Shown here: piece after piece, positions 1-12,636 of the stretch | Numbering within the stretch: position 1 is the stretch's first letter | Layout of the letters: each line of letters starts with the position of its first letter | The notes under the pieces: model-generated | Databases searched by the model: none | Seen by the model: only the letters and a program-made list of their open reading frames with translations | Told to the model about the DNA's origin: nothing | Made by a program: the position numbers and the translations under genes | DNA from: Lepidonotus clava | Lineage: Eukaryota > Annelida > Polychaeta > Phyllodocida > Polynoidae | DNA: 64,000 nt | Reading direction: 5' to 3' | Assembly: GCA_936440205.1 (NCBI GenBank) | Contig: OW387150.1 | Span: 32,783,795 to 32,847,794, forward strand

Positions 1-1261
1 TTCAGGATATGTATGAAATAAAAGGGAGAGTTCCATAATGTAAGAACTAAAAGTGAAACGGAATTTTCCTCTGTTTAGAAAGTTCATGTACTCACGCAAA
101 GAGATTTTCGGAACCCCTGAGCCCCACTCCTCCGTTTCCGGGTATTTTATTTGGTGAGCCTAGATCCCTGTTGAAACAAAAGAAAGAAAAATAGATATTA
201 TTGTTTTTCACATATAATTAATGCATACATGTGTACTCATGGAACACTTTGAATCTGAAACAAAAGATAAGGGTAAATATTTAACTAATGTTTCACACAG
301 TTTTCACTGAGAGTTGTTTGCCTGAAATGTTAGAGAAAACGCGTGAATAATAAAAAAACACCACTAAGGAAGATACAGAATTGGGCCATGGGTGTTTTTC
401 AATGTGGTTTCTATGGCAACCTGTGACAGAATGATTTAGGGTGTATCAATGACAGTTTCATATTGCCAAGTTAAGGCCATTTCTGACACTTACTTTTACA
501 GTCAAGTTCTATTGCTAATGGTTGAAACCTTAAAAGCATGCATGGATCTAAATTGATTCAGAACATGTCCACATCTACTACTGTCAACCTGTGGGGTTGC
601 TGGGTGGGGCTTCTGCTGCTGGGAAGAATATAGGCCCCTAATAGCCCCTGCTGATCATAAAAAGTGACAATAGGGGGTCCCAACAATTACCAAGTGGTTT
701 ATTGGGTTCAATTTCCTGTTGGGTTCACTAAGGCATGAGGTCCAGCAAAAATGATTTTCAGGTTTTGAACCCCTGCTGTTTGCCCGCCCTGTCACCCTCA
801 TCTCATAGATACAATCACCAAATACTGACCAAGTCAAAACACGTGTCTGAAAAGTCAGGATTTATCCTAACTTGTTTTCCCCATGAAAATGACCCTGGCT
901 GTCCGTACGATTTAAAACGTCACTCACTCACTACCGTCAACAACATCTCACTGTCACATTTAATACCATGTCATTGTGGCTTGGGAGCTCCCATGATTAG
1001 ATTCTCATATCCTATTTCATAGTCGATGAATAAGTCCCATTCAAATCTACTAATTCAATTTGCCGCATTTCCACTGCCATAAAGGGGAATCAACGGGCCA
1101 TTAATTGCAAGTGGCAGCACTTGTCCTGGTTATGATTCTTTTGTGTTCATGAATTCAAAAAAGGGGTTTGAGGATCTGCAAGATCAGCATATCTTCCATG
1201 CTGATTCAGGGTAACATATAACCATCTGATGTGCATGATGAGAGCAGATTCTATGCATTGC
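1..1261. other. Gene-free stretch, nothing assigned
   Basis: AT-rich DNA with only short chance ORFs on both strands. No splice-consistent coding run, RNA gene or recognisable terminal repeat was found. The sequence just before 1262 leads into a family E MITE. Confidence 0.5.
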
Positions 1262-1381
1262 CTCCTCCCAGCCAACTTGCGATGTAACAGAAACTTTCAG
1301 TCAGTTTGTTACTTATTAAGATGGCATGTAACAGTTACATTATTGATGGTGAGGATGAAACCTCACCGAATCAGAATGTTA

Positions 1382-2084
1382 GTAGAAATGACGAGAGAAA
1401 CGGCGTTTCCCGCTTTTGCGCTACCACAGATGTGTCAAGATCTGACACAGAATTTTCCTATTGACAGATTTGCCTAACAACAGTGTCGGTGTCCATAGTG
1501 ACATGTGCACTGTGATGTCATCAAAGTGAGTGTGACTGTTGGTTGTTAGGTGTGTATCTAGGTAACAATTGTTACTCCCAGATTTCAACTGTTTATCACA
1601 GAATCAATCTCCCAGTGATTTGGGAGATTATTTTTAACAATAGTAAATGTTATTAGTGATAATAGGTGGTTTCATTTTGAATAAATCATCAGACGCGAGT
1701 GGTTTTGAGTGAGATATGATAAAATTCTCAAAATAATTTGTATTTTGGTCCAATAAATTTATGACGCGGCAAAAATGACCCACTGCACTCTCAGCGGGGG
1801 CAGTTTAGTCCCAAAATATTTTCTCATGGATGCGAGATTGTAAGTGGGGGGTTCATATAGGATTAAAGGTGGTAGGACTTATGTCCGATCGCGGTAGAGC
1901 GATTAATGTCACATCACATCCGGGGCTCTATAGTTGTAAAATATAATTTTAAGACGAGTTTTAGAGCATGGGATGTAGTACTTGAATTAGTCTAGAAGGT
2001 TTAACCTTGAATTAGTCTAGAAGGTTTAACCTTCTAGACTAATTCAAGTACTACATCCCATGCTCTAAAACTCGTCTTAAAATT
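1382..2084. mobile_element. 703-bp insertion with 15-bp target duplication
   Basis: The 15-mer CGAATCAGAATGTTA lies directly before (1367-1381) and directly after (2085-2099) this segment. Removing the segment and one copy restores the family E consensus, so this is a real insertion. No inverted repeats join its two ends and there is no ORF worth naming. Its right end is a long hairpin that stops exactly at the duplication. A 15-bp duplication suggests target-primed (LINE or Penelope-like) integration rather than a cut-and-paste element. Family unknown. Confidence 0.75.
1945..2084. repeat. Long hairpin, 57-bp perfect arms
   Basis: Positions 1945-2001 are the exact reverse complement of 2028-2084. 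The spacer 2002-2027 repeats part of the arm. The right arm ends precisely at the boundary of the 703-bp insertion. Confidence 0.9.
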
Positions 2085-2325
2085 CGAATCAGAATGTTAC
2101 TATAACCTTATTTTTTGTAAGGTGAGGAAAAAACCAAAACAGAACATTATAAGAACATTCTGTTCAGGTTGAAGAGCATAACCAGAACATTATGATAATG
2201 TCGTAGTGCAATGTCACAGCAGTATGTGGCAGTAACATTATTGGGAGCCATCAACATAACATAACAAGAACCAAACCAGAATATTGCTGTGACATTATCA
2301 TAACATAAGACCTGCGCCTGGGTTG

Positions 2326-4567
2326 GTAGATATTTGCTGACAATTATATATCGGCAGCTGATTTTACAAACGAAAACATGTAGCAGTACTTTTGACACAG
2401 TTTCGACACTCTTTGCTGGAAGTGTGCCAAAAGTGTATGCTCCCCATATAGAATGTCACCATGGAGATGCTCAATATTGGCAATGAGTATTTATGTTAAA
2501 GTATGTGTTATTGAAATGCACATAGATGATGTGATTTCAACAATAATTTGCTGGCTATTTTGTAGAACTGTTGCTAATATTCAGACACTGTATACATTAA
2601 TTCAGTCCAGTGCCATTGCTAGTTATTATTCTTACCACTGCACTGCAGAAAACCTTCTGTATCAACCAGAGGCATTCAACAATGTAACATGTGGTGCCAA
2701 TGGTTTGTGATGACTCGCAATATGTTATCACAAGCCACTGGAGCCATCATCATGGCGGAGTGGCACAGCCTTAAGTAAAAGCCTTTTTTGAGTATATCCT
2801 TAGAAGTATGCGCTCGTTTTCTTATGATGTTCCAGGGAAGTGTTAAATGAGCATTGAGGGCTTGGGATGAAATAGAATCCCAACTGCTCTCGTTGTATCA
2901 CAGACTGTGTTAATAGAAAAATGTACCACCTTTATATCATCACCATCCATAGCACAACCTTCCATACAAGGATGCACATATTGCCCTAGTGGTTATGAAG
3001 TACATACACTTGAGCCGCAATATGAGAACCTCTTGGGCTCAGCTGCTATTCCTTCAATTTATAGCATATGCCAATAAGGTGATTCTTAAAAAATATACAC
3101 TACATAGTTCAAAATTTACTACAGATTATGCCTGCCCACACCCCCTTTTTTCAAAATCTTAGATCAGTCATTGCTACACATCGTGTGCTTTTGGATCTAT
3201 TATTTTCCCTAAGAAAATGTCAATATCCAAAAACATGCATATTAAATCATCTTAACTTAAGCCACACATGTGTGACCTGATTAGAGAGAGCAGTTCAAAC
3301 CACTACTAGGTCAGGTGGGCAAATAGGGGACTTGGGTAGTTACCCATTTTGTTATTATACGTTATTATAACGTTATATTAAATTATTATAAACGTTATAA
3401 TAGGGTTGTCATCTTCTTGTTGTAACTCCAAAGTTTGCATTATACAACCACCCACATTTATAAAAACACCCAACTTTGTTGCTTCAAGAATTGCCTAAAA
3501 TGGCAGTTATTTCGACTAATATGTATGCACATCACATAAACTTACCCAGATTATATTTTTGAAAAATCACCCATTAAGTGTATGCTATAAATTGCAGGAA
3601 ATAGCAGCTGAGCCCAGAGTATTTATGTCTTAGTTCTGGTGTGTGCACTTCATGACCACCAGTGTGATTTATGTGAATCCTCATATGAAAGGCCATGCGA
3701 TGGAGGATGCTGGAGATGAGGTGGTACGTTTTTCTATTAACACAAACTGTATGCACCTTACGAGCACCAATGTGTATATGGTGGAGATGGATACGAGCAC
3801 CTGTCGACTAGCCACGGGCCATCGCCCAAACACAAACCTATTCTGTGTAAATTGGGTTCGTGGGACCCTGGGCAGCCGACTACCCACTGTATCCCAGGGC
3901 GTCATGAAAGGCGCCGCTCCTCACGCGCTCACGACATTATCATAGTGTGATACAAGTATAACAATGTAAAAGGGTGATGTACCCGTTAGTGCAATCAATG
4001 GAAAGGATGTTTTTGTATTCCATCTTGCAGAAAACAACGAATTTGTTTTCTAAACCTGTTCATTCCCACGCTTCTCTAAATACCAATGTACAAGATTATT
4101 GATTTCAATGCACTACAAAAAACTAGGGTATGAAATATTATGCTGTGGTAATAATATCAGTGGAAGTGTGCATTTCCTAGTATATAATCTGGTGCTGGGG
4201 CCAAATATTGCGTTAAAAGCTTAAACCTTTTGCAAGAAGGGATTAGGACAAACCCCAATGATCCCTCTTGGTTTACCAGTCTTAGATAGAAGGAAAATAC
4301 TATAGTCTTGCCCATTACTAGAAATATATGCTACTGTGGGCTTATTTGGTTATTGCTTTTTTGCAGGTGAAGATCAGTTTTACATTATTCAAAATTATAT
4401 ACATATAACATTTATTTACAAATTAATTGGATTGAACTACAAGAAAAAAGAGCCACATAACAAAAACGTTCTGCTATATTTTAATAATGTTATGAGATGT
4501 TCTGAAACATCGTAATAATGTTCTGCTGTGTCAGGCTAGGACACACATATCTATCAATACCATCAAT
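2326..4567. other. Gene-free stretch
   Basis: AT-rich sequence with short ORFs only (the longest 100 codons at 3643-3945). None shows a domain or splice context. A TTATTATAACGTTAT-like run near 3350-3400 and AACGTTCTGC-like fragments near 4460-4530 are probably decayed family E pieces. Nothing else assigned. Confidence 0.4.
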
Positions 4568-5797
4568 GACATGTTCACACGAGCCAAGCCAAACGTTATA
4601 ATAATGCTGCAGTAACGTTCTCTATTTGTTCTTGTTATGTCACTGTGACATTATCATAACATTCTGGTAATGTTCTTCAACCTGAAGAGAATGTTCTGTT
4701 TTGGTTTTGTCCTTACCTCACCAAAAATAATTAGTGTTATGATAACGTTCTGATTTGGTAAGGTTTCATCCTCACCATCAATAACTGTTATGTACAATCT
4801 TATTAAGTAACAAACTGACTAAAAAAATATGGTTGCAGAACGTTTCTTTTAGATCACAAGCTGGCTAGGAGTGGTACCAGCATGTTGGTAAAATCTATCG
4901 GCAATACTGCAGATTATATTATGTAGATCAGCTATAAATTGGCGGTGTAGATCTCTGAATCCTTAGTATCTGTATGGAAACTGAATAACTAGTACACCCC
5001 AATACCCTTTTTTGTCCCATGAAGATTGCACCTGGTTTCTCCGTCAATGAAGACACACACACAAAAAGAGAAAAGAAATCCTAAACCTACTCGTGGACAG
5101 ATTCATTACTCCCAGAAGAACCCACCAAATTGCATCCGTACCTACTATTCTATTATTCAGACCAAGGGGCTGGCTTACAGGAAGAAAAATCTCTTTGGTC
5201 CATTCTCTTTTTATGATACAGCTGTGGTGGTGTCTATTGACCGACACATCTTTGCCCAGGAGGTGTGAACAGGTTGGGAATTAATCCAGAATTCACACCC
5301 TTATCTAGTGGTAATCTCCCATGCGGATTTCTCATCATTCTTGTGTAGATCAAATAAGAGTATGGGTTCAGCATTGAATCAGTGGGCATTCAGCATAGGT
5401 TCAGTGGGGATGCAGCATAGGGGTCCCAGATAGATGACTCAATTGGGCGTTAAAGCTGCTCCGGGTGCGATCAACCCCTCAGAGGGTGGGGCATTGTGTG
5501 AGCTGCAATTCCCTAGAAATCCCAACCTGATGAAACATGTACTATTTGCCCAGGCATTCCTCGGAATGATTTTGAACAAGAAACTCCTTCATTGTACGTA
5601 TGCATGATGTCTTAAGGTGGAAACCCACTGAGCTATGCAACTAAGATTCTGGTCGATTAGGAGACCACAAGCGACAAATATCTAACATTATAATTATATA
5701 CATAGATATTTGTGGCAAGTGATTTTTTAATTTTTTGGTCGAATTACCAAACGGGAACACTGTTTCTACCCATTTTCAACCAGATCTGGTCAAAACG
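4568..5797 (+). repeat. Tandem duplication unit 1 (~1.23 kb)
   Basis: This segment is repeated in direct orientation at 6066-7636. Both begin inside a family E MITE (AGCCAA end, then ATAATGCTGCA), pass a shared block with AGTACACCCCAATACCC, then GGGCGTTAAAGC and TCAACCCCTCAGAGGGTGGG, and end at an ACTGTTTCT-CCCGTTTTC-like run. Similar short ORFs in both copies (5026-5268 and 6600-6842) reflect the duplication, not a demonstrated gene. Confidence 0.8.
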
Positions 5798-5877
5798 ATT
5801 GAAACCAAACAACTAGAACTGGTTGAAACGGGCAGAAGTATAGTGAAATTGATCAATGGGTTCCCCTTCATACATTT

Positions 5878-6385
5878 CTAGTCAGTCTGTTACTTACTAA
5901 AATGGCACGTAACAATAAGGTTATAGATGGTGAGGTCGAAACCTCACCAAATCAGAATGTTATTATAACATTAGTTTTTGGTGAGGTTTATATAAAACCG
6001 TAAGGTTTTAAGAACATTCTCTTTGGGTTGAAAAATGTAATCAGAATGATGTAATAATGTCACAGTGAAATGTTCATATGAGATGAGCCAAATGTTGTTA
6101 TAATGCTGCATCAACGTTCTGTATTGGTTCTTGTTATGTCACTGTGACATTATCTAACGTTCTGGATATATTCTTTAACCTGAAGAGAATGTTCTTAAAA
6201 CGTTCTGTTTTGGTTTTGTCCGCACCTCACCAAAAAATAATGTTATAATAACATTCTGATTTGGTGAGGTTTCAACCTCACCATCAATAAGGTCACTATT
6301 TTGTGCCATCTTCGTAAGTAACAAACTGACCGGAAAAATATGGATGCAGAATGTTTCTGTTACGTCGCTGGTTGGCTGGGAACAT
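5878..6385. repeat. Family E MITE pair, inverted
   Basis: Two family E sequences face each other: one begins CAGTCTGTTACTTACTAAAA (5880), the other ends with CAAACTGACC and TTACGTCGCTGGTTGGCTGG. AACGTT and GTGAGGTTT/AAACCTCAC blocks occur in both orientations. The right half belongs to duplication unit 2. Confidence 0.65.
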
Positions 6386-7636
6386 GTTGGTAAAATTTAT
6401 TGGCAATGCTGCCGATTATATTTCAGCACCTGCTAAAGTATGTGGAATACCGCCTTAAAACACTTGTAAGCTAAGACGTAATTATGATAGGTGAGCTGCA
6501 GATCTCCGGCTCCTTAGTATCTGAATGGAAACTTATAAATTAGTACACCCCAATACCCCCTTTTTTGTCCCATGAAGACTGCACCTGTTTTCTCTATCAA
6601 TGAAGACACCAAAAAACAGAAAAGAAATCCCAAACCCACTCGTGTTACAGATTCATTACTCCCAGAAGAACCTGCCCAATTGCATCCCTACCTACTATTC
6701 TATTATTCAGACCAAGGGGCTGGCCTACAGGAAGAAAAATCTCTTTGGTCCATTCTCTTTTTATGAAACAGCGGTGGTGGTGGTGTCTATAGACCTTGTG
6801 CAGACGTGGTCACGTGACCAGATTTTGGTGATCACCATGTGATGATCATGACCAGGTGGCTATGAAATAAATTCAGATAGCTAAGAAATAATTTTGATTG
6901 TGATTTCTTGAATTTGTTTGAAGTAAGTGGGGCATGAATATTTGTTTTAGATGTTTCAGAACTGTGATTAACTTTTTTTTTATTTCAAAGAACATCATCA
7001 GGGCGTGCCCTGGTCTTCCAGATGCTACAGTCAATTAATAAAGAAAATAGATTGATCACCAACGTGCATATGGCGGACACTCAGTTTTTGGAGTTGTGAC
7101 GTCATCTGCACAATGTCTATTGACCGACTTATCTTTGCCCGGGAGGTGTGAACAGGTTTGGAATTAATCCCGAATTTACACCCTTATCTAGAGGTAATCT
7201 CCCACACAGATTTCTCTTCATTCTTGTGTAGATCCAATAAGAGTATGGGTTCAGCATTAAATCAGTGGGCATGCAGCATAGGTTCAGTGGGGATTCAGTA
7301 TAGGGGTCCCAGATAGATGACTCAATTGGGCGTTAAAGCCGCTCTGGGTGCGATCAACCCCTCAGAGGGTGGGGCATTGTGTGAGCTGCAATTCCCTAGA
7401 AACCCCAACCTGATGAATGTTGTACTATTTGCTAAGGCATTTCTCGTTGTACGTGTGCATGGTGTCTTAAGTTGGAAAGCCACTGAGCAATGCAACTAAG
7501 TTTCTGGTCGATTAGGAGACTACAAGCTACAAATATCTAACATCGTCAGATATTTGGTAAGTGACTTTTCAATGTTTTTTTCAAATTGCTGAGTGGGAAC
7601 ACTGTTTCTTCCCGTTTTCGACCAGATCGACCAGCC
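6066..7636 (+). repeat. Tandem duplication unit 2, carrying an insertion
   Basis: Direct repeat of 4568-5797. It is 1571 bp because of a 318-bp insertion at 6796-7113; without it the unit is about 1253 bp, close to unit 1. Divergence between the units shows the duplication is not recent. Confidence 0.8.
6796..7113. mobile_element. 318-bp non-autonomous DNA transposon
   Basis: It starts TTGTGCAGACG and ends with the inverse CTGCACAA; GTCAC/GTGAC also pair just inside. It is flanked by TGTCTATAGACC on the left and TGTCTATTGACC on the right, an 11/12 direct repeat. Unit 1 of the duplication has one copy of TGTCTATTGACC at 5231 and no insert, so it is a paralogous empty site. A 12-bp duplication fits no common superfamily cleanly; Mutator-like is the nearest. 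Confidence 0.75.
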
Positions 7637-8019
7637 CCTGGATCCACCCCTGATGACTTAGATATTGGTATCACGGAAGATTTATTTGGTCACTAGTAAG
7701 AAATAAACAGTGAACAATGAGTGTTCTTGTATTTGACTGGACCAGACTAATTAGATGTTTTGTTGATAAACCCTTGCATTTCCCTTTACACATGTTTGCT
7801 GCCGTTAACAGTCATCCAACCCAATAATTTTGTGTTTCCACTGCACGAACAATTTGATACCACTGCCAATAAGCCCATTCAGGTTTACACCAACAAGAAA
7901 GTTTACAATGAAGTATCCTCCAAATTGCATTTAAGCTTAAGCTTAAGACAGTTGCATAATACAAAATTGATCAAAGCAATTTAGTTTACACATTGCCCCT
8001 AAAATTTATATTTTGGCAT

Positions 8020-8290
8020 TACCCCTATAGGAACCAATGGAAAAAACCCTCAGTCCCACCTATTCTGTCCAACTTATTTTGCCTTGAAATACAGCATTTT
8101 GATTGGCCGGCGCATTTACAAAGTCTGTCAATTGATAACATTTAAGAAATGATAATGTTTTAGCAGTACTTAGAGATATAGAAACAGAGAGTTCTTGCTT
8201 GTTTGAGTAACCCCAACTCTGGAAAAAGCAAGTATGGCTTACACATCTACTTTGTTCACCCCATGATGGGCCAATTAATGCATGGTGGGT
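8020..8290 (+). repeat. Dispersed repeat, partner at 51.4 kb
   Basis: Shares ordered blocks with 51385-51600: CCTATTCTGTCCAAC / CCTATTGTCCAAC, AGCAGTACTTAG / AGCAGTACTCAG, and AACCCCAACTCTGG followed by TATGGCTTACA / GATGGCTTACA. No coding capacity. Confidence 0.6.
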
Positions 8291-8323
8291 CATCACGCAA
8301 GGTCGTTAGCTTATAGTCACCCC

Positions 8324-8506
8324 TTAAGCAGCATACCCACTAGACGATTTTGGGACAAATCGGTGCCGATGTCGGCGCTGATTCATCCCAAAAGCGCTGA
8401 CTGTCGGCACTGATCCTTATTAAACATGTTTAATAATTTTACACCGATGCCGACCATCAGCGCCGATGGCCAGGCTGATGTCGGCCCGTCGGTAAGTGGG
8501 CTTTAG
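8324..8506. mobile_element. Family A MITE
   Basis: Left end TTAAGCAGCATACCCACTAG and right end GTAAGTGGGCTTTA are inverted. The interior has the GCCGATGTCGGC and ATCAGCGCCGATGG runs typical of the shorter A subfamily. Flanks TAA/TTA. Confidence 0.75.
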
Positions 8507-9886
8507 TAACAGGCCTTTAGTATCAATATCAACTTTTCAAACTTTAAACTTAAAAGGGTACAAACTATATCGTGTGACGCAACATTAGTTCCCTCAAGCA
8601 CTTCTCATTCGAAGTGATTATATTTCCCACATTTATAATGCAGCTAGATAGTTTGTTCGCTAATTAACTTTGAGGTATTGAGTGCCGATGGCACTTAACA
8701 GAATCACTGTGAATCCCTTTATAGTTGTAAGTGGATACATGGGAACCTCTCAACCTTTTGAAGGACTTTGCGAAGGCGTGCTGTGAGTCTATTCGGCTGG
8801 ATATACAGTAAATATCCTTCACGAAACATGGTTCCAACTGATATGTGAATGATAAACAAGTAAAAATATGAAATCTTGTATTATAGAGGTGCTATGTTTT
8901 AAGACTTTGTGTAATACAGTGGGACAACCCTAATTACTCGGTTGCCATCTGAGAGGATAGTACCTTTCGTCTACCATGTTTTAAGATTCTTGTAGACCTC
9001 ATAGAAACTAGAAATGTGTATCTGCATTGAAATAAGTATTTTTTTCATGTCACCAGGATTCATATTACTGCTTTCATGAGTTCCTAATGAGCTACAGAAC
9101 TTTACTATTAATTTCAGTATACATCTGGGGCAGTTTTTCGGTAACTGATGTCTGTGATTAGTTCAGATTGAAAATCAAACCTGTTTAATATTCTTGTTTT
9201 CAAATTTTATTTTTGGAAAACGGCTGTCTTAAAATGACTTGTCACATCAGAATGAGTTGCCTATGCTAGATCAAATTTATTTCCACAAAAATGTTTTTTT
9301 TAACATTCTTATCAACCGACCAATCTTCAGATGATTTTAGCGCTGATTTCAGCAGTGGATCACTCTGTGCGTACGGGCTTAAATAAGATGCAGATTTATT
9401 CAAATTAGCCTACTGGCTGGAGGAATCAGTTTATATTCCTAAACAAACAGTATCAGTTTAAACAGGACCAAACCATTACCTTCTTCAGATGGGGCTGGCA
9501 CAATCTTAATGCTGGTACTAATTTCATGGAAATTAGTATTTACAAACAAACAGTTAAAAACATTTTAAAAGTTCTCTGTATTGATGCTCAATGATTAAAT
9601 GTCAAGTTTGTTTGTTGTAGACCATCCTAATTTGCGTCTGTTTATGAAGGCTTATACATAATTCAGAAATACATGTATTAGCTATACATTGTAAAAATAT
9701 CTTTTGTGGAGCATGACTGAATATAAAATATAAGAAACCACAGATTAATTAAGGGATAACAATTTTTATAGTAATCCAGGCAACAGAGTTTTTCATTCTT
9801 TAAAAAAACAAGCTGAAGCTGAGGATGTTAGTCATAAAGGAATATAGGTGTTTGACTTTTAGATTTAAAAGAAGCAAATCCGCATA
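8507..9886. other. Gene-free stretch
   Basis: AT-rich DNA without convincing ORFs, inverted repeats or RNA-like signals. Nothing assigned. Confidence 0.45.
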
Positions 9887-10212
9887 TATAGACCTATACA
9901 AACATACACGCGGATACTGATAGATACACGTACACAAGGATGTACATAGTGACACACACCAACACAGACACAAACAAACTCCAATACCAACACATACACA
10001 CAGTCATACACTTACTGTCACATACAGAGACATGTCAACACATGAGGCTTAATATAAACATGCGCACACACATGCAAATACACATCAACATACACACAAA
10101 GTCAAACACTCACTTACCAATACACACATTTAATTATACACCAAACGCACCAACACTGACACACATCCACACACATAGGCACAGACAGACACAGTGGCAG
10201 ACACAATATACT
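9887..10212. repeat. CA-rich degenerate microsatellite
   Basis: About 325 bp of irregular ACAC/CATACACAC runs. The 95-codon ORF across it (His/Thr-rich) is a product of the repeat. Confidence 0.9.
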
Positions 10213-10730
10213 TTTTATACTGTATAACTAGGAAGACTCCAGGCTTTACCATTGATAACGATAGACATGGATATCTGGCCATGCTTTAAATTAATTTAGA
10301 TGCAGGGATCCCCTTCTCATTATGAGCCCTGCTGAGTAGGAAAGGGGAATTGAGTTCAGGGTAAAAAAACTGCCTTCCTTCAAAGAACACCCCCACTTTG
10401 TCAGCGTAACTAAAAAACACTGGTTATGGAACCGATCAAACAGTCGCGAGCTTTTAACTAACCACGTACACCCTTAGTTAGGTTTGCATGATGCTTCTCG
10501 GTTAATGATCAAAGAGGGATCGTTTTTGATGCCAACTTTCTGGTGGGTCCACACAATTTGAGTATGTTTTAGGACCACCAATCAGACTCAGTAATTGCCT
10601 TGTCAAATGGGAATTCCCAAAAGGCCTTGTTATGAGTGGGGTTATGTTATTTGGTCCAGCAGACTCTGATATGTAGTTTTGGTTCAGTTTGAAGAGGTCA
10701 TTTATTGACCCTTTTTACAGAGTACTGCCT

Positions 10731-11017
10731 ATAGGCCATATTATACTATATGGTAGGTTGCATTTGTGGTCCCTAATTTTAGCTACCACAAGGAGTTTAC
10801 AGTACAGATACCAACATGTTGGTATCTGCGACCGCAATCAATCCATATAAAACTAATATAAAATAGCAGTGGCCACAAACAGGTGCTGTAAACAGGGGCC
10901 GCAAATACCTTTATTCCCCCTTGTGGTACCCTGCTGCAAACGAGTTTGCGGCCGCTTGTGATACCCTGTTTTTGCAGGGTATCACAAGCAAGTACCACAT
11001 AGTGGAATATAGCCTTT
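10731..11017. mobile_element. Family B MITE
   Basis: Left end near TAGGCCATATTATACTATATG and right end CATAGTGGAATATAGCCTTTA are inverted. The interior holds the perfect 20-bp palindrome GATACCAACATGTTGGTATC, as in other B copies. ORFs inside are chance. Confidence 0.75.
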
Positions 11018-11057
11018 AAGCATGTTATATATGTGTATGTACTAAAAACTAAGCGTT

Positions 11058-11350
11058 TATAAAGGCCATATGGCTACATTCCACTATGCGGTATTTGCTT
11101 GTGGTACCATGAAATGATGCAAGCAAACTGCAACAAACTTGTGGTAGGATACCGGAAGGTGGAATTTAGGAAATACTTGATCAAATTGCTTGCGGTAGCT
11201 CCCACTGCAATTGATTTATATGGGTTTTCTATTCATTGCTTGTGGTCACAGATACCAACATGTTGGTTTCCGAAACGCAAACTACTCGTGGTAGCTAATA
11301 AAATAAGGTTCAGCAAATTATACCTACCGCAAAGTGGAACATGGCCTATA
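11058..11350. mobile_element. Family B MITE, second copy in opposite orientation
   Basis: Starts GGCTACATTCCACTATGCGG and ends AGTGGAACATGGCC. It has the family GATACCAACATGTTGG core near 11250 with a changed right half. It lies about 40 bp from the previous copy and the two interiors run in opposite senses. Confidence 0.7.
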
Positions 11351-11893
11351 ATCTACCGTGTATTTGCTTTCCATTTGCAGTGTTTAAGGCTTATTCAACT
11401 ATATGATTTTGTTTGAAATCTAGATAGATAATAGTAGCTCACTATAAACACGTTATATATCATTAGAAAGGTCGTTCAATCCTCTTTCAAACAGTGTGTA
11501 ATATATATGGGTTCCTAAAATATTCCTAATTTAGAAATAATCAAATTTTCAGTAGAGAAAATCGCCTATAGTGGAATACAGGCATTGCTTACAACTTGCA
11601 GAGTTTTGAAGTCTGTATGGTGGAATACAAATGCATCCTTAAGCCTTATAATAAGCATCTCATAAATCTTAACAGTATTTAAACACATGTTCTTGTGTTA
11701 TTCATTGTAGTATAAACAATTCTTTTAAATCCAGGACATATTCATCCTGCATTGTTTTAGATTAACGAAATCAATGTGAACATTTTTAAAATAGAAACCT
11801 TATTTAGAACTGTACAATTTTAATCAACAAAACAGCGTCAAAACATCTAGATACTTATGGTCAGATCATAACAACATAACATATTAATATTAG
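11351..11893. other. Gene-free stretch
   Basis: AT-rich. A GTGGAATACAGGC-like fragment near 11570 hints at a decayed family B end. Nothing else assigned. Confidence 0.4.
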
Positions 11894-11985
11894 AGGGGCG
11901 GGATGGTATAGTAGATAGGGTCTTCACCTTGCACATGGCCAGACTGGGTTTGAGTCTGGGCTGTGTCTGCTATACCACCTCGCCT
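11894..11985 (+). mobile_element. tRNA-derived SINE head
   Basis: Box A-like TGGTATAGTAGATAGGG lies 42 bp before box B-like GGTTTGAGTCT, the spacing of an internal pol III promoter. TGCTATACCA after box B can pair with TGGTATAG, resembling an acceptor stem. A normal anticodon arm is not evident, so a SINE rather than a tRNA gene. The body probably continues into 12000-12150 but its end is unclear. Confidence 0.6.
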
Positions 11986-12404
11986 TGCCATTTTTTCCAC
12001 CACCATAGATTTGATCATTTACCTGTACAGTTGAAAACCGGAGTTTGTCTTGATATAGCTGAAAAATTGCTGAGTAGACCTTAAACTCCAAGACATCATA
12101 ATATTTCACATCATTATACGAATTACTGATCTCAGAGCAATTATTCATTAACGCTTCACTGTAACAAACACTTTCGGAAATTAGAGCAGCCTTGACATCT
12201 TGGGGATTTTAACGAATATTGCTCCTGATTATGGCTCCAGAAGAACCACCTCCTTAACGTGAGGACTTGGCTGGTGCTCATTAATGTCTGAAGCCTGGGG
12301 ACATGCTAATTGGTTCTGAGAGAAAGCACCGACCTAGCAGTGTGAGCCCTGCAGGAGAGCAGAGATCAGGTATACACTTACGCCCCCGCCACACGTTGTG
12401 ACTG

Positions 12405-12636
12405 TTAAGGGCCATACCCACTAGGCGATTTTGGCTGAGGCGGCCGACTCATTTGCCCTAAAATCAACAGATTTTAAGGGTAAAATCGGCCGATTTCAGC
12501 ACTGATTCAGATCAAATATGCAACATTCCAATACATTATACCCACTGGAAATCGCCTAGTTATCGGAGTTGCCGAGCGATTTGGCCCTCATGCCGTCGCC
12601 TGTCACCGGCAAAACTGCCTATGGCTATGGGCTTTA
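12405..12636. mobile_element. Family A MITE
   Basis: TTAAGGGCCATACCCACTAG at the left, GGCTATGGGCTTTAA at the right. Interior has GGCGGCCGACTCA and the family CAACATTCCAATA block. Immediately abuts the next A element. Confidence 0.8.

Larger units (their letters stand above)
1262..2325. repeat. Family E (AACGTT-type) MITE, interrupted
   Basis: The left part (1262-1381) has the family opening: an AGCCAACTTG end, a GTAACAGAAAC run, then the AACCTCACC-AATCAGAATGTTA block. The right part (2085-2325) continues the same consensus through ACCAGAACATTATGATAATGTC and GGGAGCCATCAACATAACAT to a degraded end near GGTTGG. The two parts are separated by a 703-bp insertion. About a dozen other copies in the window give the uninterrupted order. 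Confidence 0.75.

Noticed and set aside
5026-5268. Short ORF conserved in both units of the 4.6-7.6 kb duplication
   Set aside because: Similarity is explained by the duplication; the frames differ in length and one runs into an inserted element.
9940-10227. 95-codon His/Thr-rich ORF
   Set aside because: Translation of a CA-rich microsatellite.
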